Origin: Candidatus Kaiserbacteria bacterium
Lineage (GTDB): Bacteria; Patescibacteriota; Minisyncoccia; Phycocordibacterales; UBA2100
DNA: 43,233 nucleotides
Direction: 5' to 3'
NCBI GenBank assembly: GCA_003164215.1
Contig: PLSR01000012.1
Span: 1-43,233, forward strand
The notes under the pieces were generated by a model. The model saw nothing but the letters and a program-made list of their open reading frames with translations, was not told where the DNA came from and did no database searches. Both the position numbers and the translations under genes were made by a program. How positions within the stretch are numbered: the stretch's first letter is position 1; each line of letters starts with the position of its first letter. Positions 39,338-43,233 of the stretch are shown here, in pieces.

Positions 39338-39973
39338 ATGAAAAGCAAGGATTTCCTGAGTGACTTTATTGGCGACCAGCCGCGTGCGCGTCTCCTCCGG
39401 ATCTTTATTTTTAATGATACTGAATCCCTTACGCTTTCGTTGGCGGCCAAACGTGCCGGCATCACGCCGCAAGCAGCGATTCATGCATTGCGTGAGCTCG
39501 AGCATTTAGGGGTCATCACGAAAGGTAAGCAATTGCCGATGCCGGTCTTGCAGAACGGAAAGCTTGTGAAGAAAATTTCCGCGCACAGAGCTGAACCATC
39601 GTGGACCGTGAATACCGACTTTGAGCATTTTCGTGCCGTATCAAATTTTGTGCATGAGGCTTCGCCGGCACGGTACGAGACGATCACTACTGCCTTGCGA
39701 CGCACCGGCAGACTCGGGGTCGTCGTGCTCTCGGGGAATTTTATGGGTGATCCGACGCGGCCGGCCGATCTTTTGCTTGCCGCCGACGGCCTCAGCAAAC
39801 AACGTCTCGAAACAGCGCTCAAAGGTCTTGAACAAACATTCGGGCGTGAGATCCGCTATGCCGCATTCACGACCCCGGAATTCCGCTATCGCCTCACGGT
39901 GCAGGACCGTCTCATCCGCGACACGTTGGATTTTCCGCACCTTGTTCTCTTAGACAGAACGCGCTTGCTCTGA
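39338..39973 (+). CDS. Winged-helix protein with nucleotidyltransferase-like C-terminal domain
   Basis: A 211-residue protein. Residues about 10-65 form a helix-turn-helix of the MarR/ArsR-like winged type (RARLLRIFIFNDTESLTLSLAAKRAGITPQAAIHALRELEHLGVITKG). The C-terminal half (LGVVVLSGNFMGDPTRPADLLLAADGLSKQRLETALKGLEQTFGREIRYAAFTTPEFRYRLTVQDRLIRDTLDFPHLVLLDR) follows the pattern of MNT-type nucleotidyltransferase-like regulators, but the usual GSxxRG...D-x-D motif is reduced to SGNFMGD...ADLLL, so catalysis is doubtful. Probably a DNA-binding regulator. Confidence 0.7.
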   Translation: MKSKDFLSDFIGDQPRARLLRIFIFNDTESLTLSLAAKRAGITPQAAIHALRELEHLGVITKGKQLPMPVLQNGKLVKKISAHRAEPSWTVNTDFEHFRAVSNFVHEASPARYETITTALRRTGRLGVVVLSGNFMGDPTRPADLLLAADGLSKQRLETALKGLEQTFGREIRYAAFTTPEFRYRLTVQDRLIRDTLDFPHLVLLDRTRLL

Positions 39974-39992
39974 ACCTATCCACAGCAAGGTA

Positions 39993-40015
39993 ACGAGCAT
40001 GGAGAAGATGCTCGT
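39993..40015 (+). terminator. Hairpin after the 39338 gene
   Basis: ACGAGCAT/ATGCTCGT perfect 8-bp stem around GGAGAAG; a weak T-rich stretch follows. Just upstream, TATCCACAG and AAGGTAAC look like a decayed part of a REP pair. Confidence 0.45.
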
Positions 40016-40078
40016 CGAGGTGTTATCATTTTGAGTATATAAGAGGTCGCGAACCTTTAATCACTCATTATTTATTTT

Positions 40079-40768
40079 ATGATAGTTTCTCAATCAGCGG
40101 GCGCGGTACAGGGATCTCTGAGCGATCTCTGGTTCGTTGTCCTCCAATACGTGCCGATGATCATCGCCGCGATCATTGTGCTCATCGTCGGATGGATCAT
40201 CGGCGTCATTCTCTATCGCGTCATTGTCGAGCTCGTGAAGGTCTTACGCATTGACGACGTGATGAAGTCGGCGGGTCTTGATGAAGCAGCCAAAGATCTC
40301 GGCTTCAAGCTCAACACCGGACGCTTTCTCGGGACGCTCGTTATGTGGTTCGTCATCCTGGGATTCTTGGGGGCATCGCTTCAGATACTCGGACTCACAA
40401 CAGTGACCATCGTTCTCGAGCAGGTCGTCCTTCTCTACTTGCCGCACGTGATCATTGCGGTCCTCATTCTGATCCTCGCGGCGGTCGTCGCGGAGATCGT
40501 GAAGAAACTTGTTGCGGGCTCGGCGCGCGCAGCAGGAAGCCGCCACGGCAACTTCGCGGGCACGATCGCCAAGTGGGCGATATGGATCTTTGCGATCATG
40601 ACGGTCATGACCCAGCTTGGCATCGGCGCTGATTTCGTCAACACGCTCTTCACTGGATTCATTATCGCACTTTCAATCGCATTCGGTCTGGCCTTTGGTC
40701 TCGGCGGCAAAGACGCCGCCGCACGTACGATCGAACATATTCGTAGTGAAATGTCGCACGACCAGTAA
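40079..40768 (+). CDS. MscS-type TM-helix membrane protein
   Basis: A 229-residue membrane protein with about five hydrophobic segments, including two 'conserved TM helix' units (PMIIAAIIVLIVGWIIGVILYRVIVELVKVLRIDDVM and YLPHVIIAVLILILAAVVAEIVKKLVAGSARAAG) and the ending FIIALSIAFGLAFGLGGKDAAARTIEHI, which matches the TM_helix (PF05552-like) family related to small mechanosensitive channels. The soluble beta domain of true MscS is absent. It likely forms a membrane channel or osmotic-stress protein; unproven. An A/T-rich region with TATATAAG lies upstream; the promoter is unclear. Confidence 0.75.
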   Translation: MIVSQSAGAVQGSLSDLWFVVLQYVPMIIAAIIVLIVGWIIGVILYRVIVELVKVLRIDDVMKSAGLDEAAKDLGFKLNTGRFLGTLVMWFVILGFLGASLQILGLTTVTIVLEQVVLLYLPHVIIAVLILILAAVVAEIVKKLVAGSARAAGSRHGNFAGTIAKWAIWIFAIMTVMTQLGIGADFVNTLFTGFIIALSIAFGLAFGLGGKDAAARTIEHIRSEMSHDQ

Positions 40769-40771
40769 TGT

Positions 40772-40820
40772 ACAAATACAGACCTTGGGTACTCCCAAAG
40801 TCTGTATTTGTTCCCCCCTT
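40772..40820 (+). terminator. Terminator of the TM-helix gene
   Basis: A 17-18-bp stem: ACAAATACAGAC and TTGGG pair with CCCAA and GTCTGTATTTGT around TACT (40772-40811), followed by TCCCCCCTTTATT. Confidence 0.85.
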
Positions 40821-40845
40821 TATTCCTATTACGTATTTTGGGGAC

Positions 40846-40877
40846 GGGGCCCGACCGAAGGTCGGGCCCCGCTTTTT
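40846..40877 (+). terminator. Second terminator before the nucleotidyltransferase gene
   Basis: GGGGCCCGACC (40846-40856) and GGTCGGGCCCC (40860-40870) around GAA, then GCTTTTT. A perfect 11-bp stem; it insulates the next gene. Confidence 0.88.
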
Positions 40878-40891
40878 GCCCTCATTTGCTA

Positions 40892-40897
40892 TATAAT
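40892..40897 (+). promoter_or_regulatory. -10 box of the nucleotidyltransferase gene
   Basis: TATAAT ends 6 nt before ATG 40904, predicting a leaderless message. Confidence 0.6.
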
Positions 40898-40903
40898 GAA
40901 ACC

Positions 40904-41605
40904 ATGCAAGCAGTCATCCTCGCCGCTGGTCGCGGTACGCGAATGGGCGTCCTTACCGACAACATCCCGAAGCCCTTGCTTGAGGTTGCAGGCAAGACGC
41001 TCCTCGAACACAAGTTCGATGCCCTGCCGGAAGAGGTCGATGAGGTTGTCCTCGTCGTCGGATACCTCGGCGGAAAGATCCAAGAACGCTTCGGCGGCAG
41101 TTATAACGGCAAGCGCATCCTCTATGTCGAACAAGAAGTGCTCGACGGCACCATGGGCGCACTTTCTCGAGTCAAAGGCATTCTCACTGATCGCTTTCTC
41201 GTCATGATGGGGGATGATCTCTACGCAAGCGATGACATTGTGCGAGGTATCGCGATGCCCGATTGGGTCATGCTTGTGGAAGAGACTGCTCAGATGAGTG
41301 CCGGTGGTCGCATCATAGTGGATGACACCGGTATCATCGTAAACATCGAAGAGGGAGATCATAAGGGGCAGGCGGGACTCGCCAATACGGGCTTGTTCGT
41401 TCTCGATACGCGCATATTCCAATATCCAATGGTGCCCAAAACTGCGGGATCAGACGAATTCGGTTTACCACAAACTGCCCTCGCCGCATCAAAAACAGCG
41501 GACATTCCTTTCTTGGCGATCAAGTCGACCTTTTGGATCCAGATCACCGACCCGTATGATTTGGTCCGCGCCGATGCCGCGATCAACGCGCGGGATAGGA
41601 AATAA
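40904..41605 (+). CDS. Sugar-phosphate nucleotidyltransferase
   Basis: A 233-residue nucleotidyltransferase of the RfbA/GlmU-N type that activates a sugar phosphate with NTP. The signature loop is MQAVILAAGRGTRMGVLTDNIPKPLLEVAGKTLLEH; the metal/base region is LVMMGDDLYA; further family features are NIEEGDHKGQAGLANTGLFVLD and the late STFWIQITDPYDLVRAD. Sugar and nucleotide specificity cannot be assigned. Start 40904 rather than 40808: the upstream frame runs through the terminator hairpin and the -10 box. No sugar-pathway neighbours. Confidence 0.9.
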   Translation: MQAVILAAGRGTRMGVLTDNIPKPLLEVAGKTLLEHKFDALPEEVDEVVLVVGYLGGKIQERFGGSYNGKRILYVEQEVLDGTMGALSRVKGILTDRFLVMMGDDLYASDDIVRGIAMPDWVMLVEETAQMSAGGRIIVDDTGIIVNIEEGDHKGQAGLANTGLFVLDTRIFQYPMVPKTAGSDEFGLPQTALAASKTADIPFLAIKSTFWIQITDPYDLVRADAAINARDRK

Positions 41606-41643
41606 CTTGTCTCCCATTTTCGGCTCCGATTTTTGGCCAAAAA

Positions 41644-41664
41644 TACAAAGCTCAGAGCTTGGTG
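41644..41664. repeat. REP palindrome between the nucleotidyltransferase and Nudix genes
   Basis: TACAAAGCTC-A-GAGCTTGGTG. It lies directly before the -35 box (TTGACC at 41667) of the Nudix gene. Confidence 0.82.
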
Positions 41665-41666
41665 AT

Positions 41667-41695
41667 TTGACCGACAGTTCATTTTTTTGCACAAT
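41667..41695 (+). promoter_or_regulatory. Promoter of the Nudix gene
   Basis: -35 TTGACC (41667-41672), 17-nt spacer, -10 CACAAT (41690-41695). Confidence 0.55.
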
Positions 41696-41719
41696 CGCAT
41701 CCAGAGGCGGGAGGCAACG

Positions 41720-42172
41720 ATGCGACACATCAGCCCGTATGGAAGCCGGATTCGGCGCGGAGCATGCGCTTTACTTGTTATGGCGGACGGTAAAATCCTT
41801 CTGCACCTTCGCTCGAAGGATGCATGGATCTACGGAGGCTCCTGGGCGTTCTTTGGAGGCGGAGTTGAACGCAGGGAATCCTCATACCAAGGACTTAGCC
41901 GTGAATTAGGGGAGGAGATCGGGAGCCGGGTCTTTCCGGTCCACCGACTGATCGACTCCTCGCGGCATGTGAAGAAGTGCGGACGCGGATTTGTCCGTGT
42001 AAACGACGACACATACTATATCGAAGTTGAGTCATGGCGACGATTCCATCTGAAAGAGGGACAGGATATGCGTCTGTTCACCCTCGATGAAGCCTTGCAA
42101 TTGAAACTGCCACCGCACGAACGGAAAATTATAACCATGCTCCTTCATCGGCGGCAAAGACTGGCCACTTGA
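41720..42172 (+). CDS. Nudix hydrolase
   Basis: A 150-residue Nudix pyrophosphohydrolase. The Nudix box G47-x5-E53-x7-R61-E-L-x-E65-E66-x-G68 is intact (GGGVERRESSYQGLSRELGEEIG). Substrates could be nucleoside di- or triphosphates, oxidised nucleotides or nucleotide sugars; not decidable. Start 41720 (MRHISPYGSRIRRGA) is backed by GGGAGG (41709-41714) 5 nt upstream, one of the few clear Shine-Dalgarno sequences here. REP palindromes lie on both sides (41644 and 42239) and a terminator follows. Confidence 0.92.
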   Translation: MRHISPYGSRIRRGACALLVMADGKILLHLRSKDAWIYGGSWAFFGGGVERRESSYQGLSRELGEEIGSRVFPVHRLIDSSRHVKKCGRGFVRVNDDTYYIEVESWRRFHLKEGQDMRLFTLDEALQLKLPPHERKIITMLLHRRQRLAT

Positions 42173-42182
42173 AAGCCCTCAA

Positions 42183-42219
42183 ACGTCCCGCGGCAAGACT
42201 GCGGGGCGTTCGATTTTAA
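42183..42219 (+). terminator. Terminator of the Nudix gene
   Basis: AACGTCCCGC pairs with GCGGGGCGTT (one G-U) around GGCAAGACT, followed by CGATTTT. Confidence 0.75.
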
Positions 42220-42238
42220 GCCCTATTCTGGGCAAAAC

Positions 42239-42295
42239 TACAAAGCTCAGAGCTTTGTTGGTATCCCCAGAAGTTACCAAGATCCGACCTTTGTA
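42239..42295. repeat. Paired REP palindromes upstream of the 23S region
   Basis: The left copy 42239-42259 (TACAAAGCTC-A-GAGCTTTGTT) is near perfect; the right copy 42275-42295 (TACCAAGATC ... GACCTTTGTA) has changes in both arms. The spacer TGGTATCCCCAGAAGT is related to the DnaA-box-containing spacer but mutated. Confidence 0.8.
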
Positions 42296-42312
42296 TATTC
42301 CGGGGCGGCGAT

Positions 42313-42341
42313 TTGACACAATAGAGCGTCTCGTCTATACT
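42313..42341 (+). promoter_or_regulatory. Near-consensus promoter upstream of the attenuator-like leader and 23S
   Basis: -35 TTGACA (42313-42318), 17-nt spacer, -10 TATACT (42336-42341). This is the best sigma-70-type promoter in the window. Transcription start near 42348. Confidence 0.8.
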
Positions 42342-42352
42342 CCCGAGCGTAT

Positions 42353-42391
42353 ATGGGAATCAAATTAGCGCGAAAAAGGTGGCAATGGTAG
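42353..42391 (+). CDS. 12-residue leader peptide with two Trp codons
   Basis: A minimal ORF, MGIKLARKRWQW then TAG, beginning about 5 nt after the predicted transcription start. Two Trp codons (TGG CAA TGG) lie directly before the stop. A GGCT-TTCG-AGCC hairpin (42394-42405) and an intrinsic terminator (42415-42436) follow, and AGCCGC (42402-42407) could alternatively pair with GCGGCT (42426-42431) and break the terminator. This is the layout of a ribosome-mediated attenuator. No tryptophan gene is visible downstream, only 23S rRNA. It may instead be an unrelated small RNA that happens to contain an ORF. Confidence 0.45.
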   Translation: MGIKLARKRWQW

Positions 42392-42414
42392 CTGGCTTTC
42401 GAGCCGCATCCAGG

Positions 42415-42436
42415 GCCGCTTCCAAGCGGCTTTTTT
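42415..42436 (+). terminator. Intrinsic terminator after the Trp-containing ORF
   Basis: GCCGCTT/AAGCGGC perfect 7-bp stem around CC, followed by T6 (42431-42436). It lies between the strong promoter and the 23S gene. Confidence 0.85.
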
Positions 42437-42803
42437 CGTACCTTGTATACATGCTCGTTGATAACTGAATAACGACACACAGAACTTCCGAAATCGGCGG
42501 TTTTCGTCGACTACGAAAGTTCTAAAAACAAGAATCACCAAGTAGGTGATTCTACTGAATCAAAAACTTCTCATTTTGGTATCGTCTACCGAATGAGAAA
42601 AAGGAACATCGTGCAAAGAAATTTGTACGGTGCTTGAAAACAAATAACAAATCGTCGTTCCTCGCTTCGCGAAGACAGCGGTGTCGGATCGAAGTGACAC
42701 GATGATGTAGAAAATAACTCGACCCCTTAGACAGGGTCGGGTGCCCCGCGAAATCACGAACGTGATCAACGGGGTAAATACGCGGTTCTCAGAATTCCTA
42801 GCG
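42437..42803 (+). other. Hairpin-rich leader of the 23S rRNA gene
   Basis: No gene. Six successive hairpins are seen: 42481-42523 (AGAACTTCCG/CGAAAGTTCT with inner TCGGCG/CGTCGA), 42531-42553 (AGAATCACC/GGTGATTCT), 42568-42599 (TTCTCATT/AATGAGAA and GGTA/TACC), 42610-42629 (CGTGCAAA/TTTGTACG), 42720-42739 (CGACCC/GGGTCG) and 42744-42774 (CCCCG/CGGGG with ATCACG/CGTGAT). This fits a transcribed pre-rRNA leader with processing structures. Confidence 0.6.
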
Positions 42804-43233
42804 GGAGTTCTGAATAAGGGCGTATGGTGGATGCCTTGACTGAAGAAGGCGATGAAAGACGCGGCATAGCGGCGATATGCTTCGGGGAGGTGCTTAGCAA
42901 CCTTTGATCCGGAGATTTCTGAATGGGGAAACCCCACGGAACGAACTTTCGTGACCTCTCTCTTAAACGCAGAGAGGAGCTTACCCTGGGAAGTGAAACA
43001 TCTCAGTACCAGGAGGAAAAGAGAACAATAGTTATTCCCTTAGTAGCGGCGAGCGAAACGGGATCAGCCCAAACTCAGCCACAATATATATATGTGAACG
43101 CAAGTTCATGTATAGATATTGGGGATGGGGGTCATAAGACTACAGCGCTAGTAATAGGTAGAGTCAAAAATTGCTTAGTTAGTGGAACGCACTGGGAAGT
43201 GCGACCCCAGAGGGTAATAGTCCCGTACACGAA
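42804..43233 (+). rRNA. rrl: 23S ribosomal RNA, 5' part (runs off the window)
   Basis: Conserved 23S landmarks in order: GGTGGATGCC (42826-42835), GGCGATGAAAGACG, GAATGGGGAAACCCC, GTGAAACATCTCAGTACC, GGAGGAAAAGAGAA, TAGTAGCGGCGAGCGAAACGGG and CCCGTACACGAA. The 5' end is estimated from the distance to GGTGGATGCC in known 23S genes, uncertain by about 10 nt. No 16S gene or tRNA lies within the window upstream; a Nudix gene does instead. Confidence 0.96.

Noticed and set aside
42370-42436. TTCGAGCC-containing segment as a tRNA gene before 23S
   Set aside because: Only a 4-bp TTCG hairpin and a terminator are present; no cloverleaf could be drawn.
42804-43233. A minus-strand ORF (42560-42937) as a protein gene
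   Set aside because: It overlaps the conserved 5' end of 23S rRNA and its leader.

Overview
The window looks like a chromosomal segment of a Patescibacteria (CPR) bacterium, most likely of the Parcubacteria/Paceibacteria lineage; this is inferred from protein resemblance and architecture. Signs are: compact, tightly packed housekeeping genes; a large secreted S-layer-like protein with an N-terminal peptidoglycan-binding domain; DUF11-like and glucodextranase-B-like surface proteins; an rpsF-ssb-rpsR cluster without rplI; an EF-P whose tip loop reads RKQQRKP; many genes whose -10 box lies only 6-8 nt before the ATG (leaderless or nearly so); and a 23S rRNA gene with no 16S gene in front of it.

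Layout. 1-1260: small accessory genes (an SRA-like/zinc-finger protein and a small hydrophobic-N-terminus protein) bounded by copies of a 21-bp palindrome. 1292-7583: PIF1/RecD-like helicase carrying a 96-bp in-frame palindromic insertion, a small unknown gene, ileS, recO and a GNAT acetyltransferase. 7584-11566: phosphate acetyltransferase (minus strand) divergent from an overlapping aclB-aclA pair encoding a two-subunit ATP-citrate lyase. 11579-19624: DUF11-like surface protein, glyS, AI-2E-type permease, metG, tatD, rpsF-ssb-rpsR. 19720-21787: a 36-codon membrane peptide, efp (minus strand) and two unknown genes with strong Shine-Dalgarno sequences and their own terminators. 21815-25679 (minus strand): recA, a membrane-anchored surface-domain protein and ftsK. 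25870-30854: a winged-helix protein, a 640-bp structured intergenic region and the S-layer-like gene. 30855-37316: a hairpin-rich region, then a beta-lactamase-fold hydrolase, a TPR protein, a REP-associated tyrosine transposase (RAYT), an LCAT-like hydrolase and a membrane protein, mostly separated by the same palindromes. 37358-42172: two small genes, rplJ-rplL with an L10-type leader, a winged-helix/nucleotidyltransferase-like protein, an MscS-type TM-helix protein, a sugar-nucleotidyltransferase and a Nudix hydrolase. 42313-43233: a near-consensus promoter, a 12-codon Trp-containing ORF with an attenuator-like terminator, a leader with six hairpins and the 5' end of 23S rRNA.

The most distinctive system is a RAYT gene lying between two direct ~125-bp copies of a compound repeat, together with about a dozen solo or paired copies of the same palindrome across the window. 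Paired copies often enclose a 9-mer identical or close to the DnaA-box consensus TTATCCACA, and the palindromes frequently begin within a few bases of a stop codon; the RAYT stop codon itself lies inside one. A second notable point is ATP-citrate lyase next to Pta. Together they could turn citrate into oxaloacetate plus acetyl-CoA and then acetyl-phosphate, an unexpected capacity in an organism of this type.
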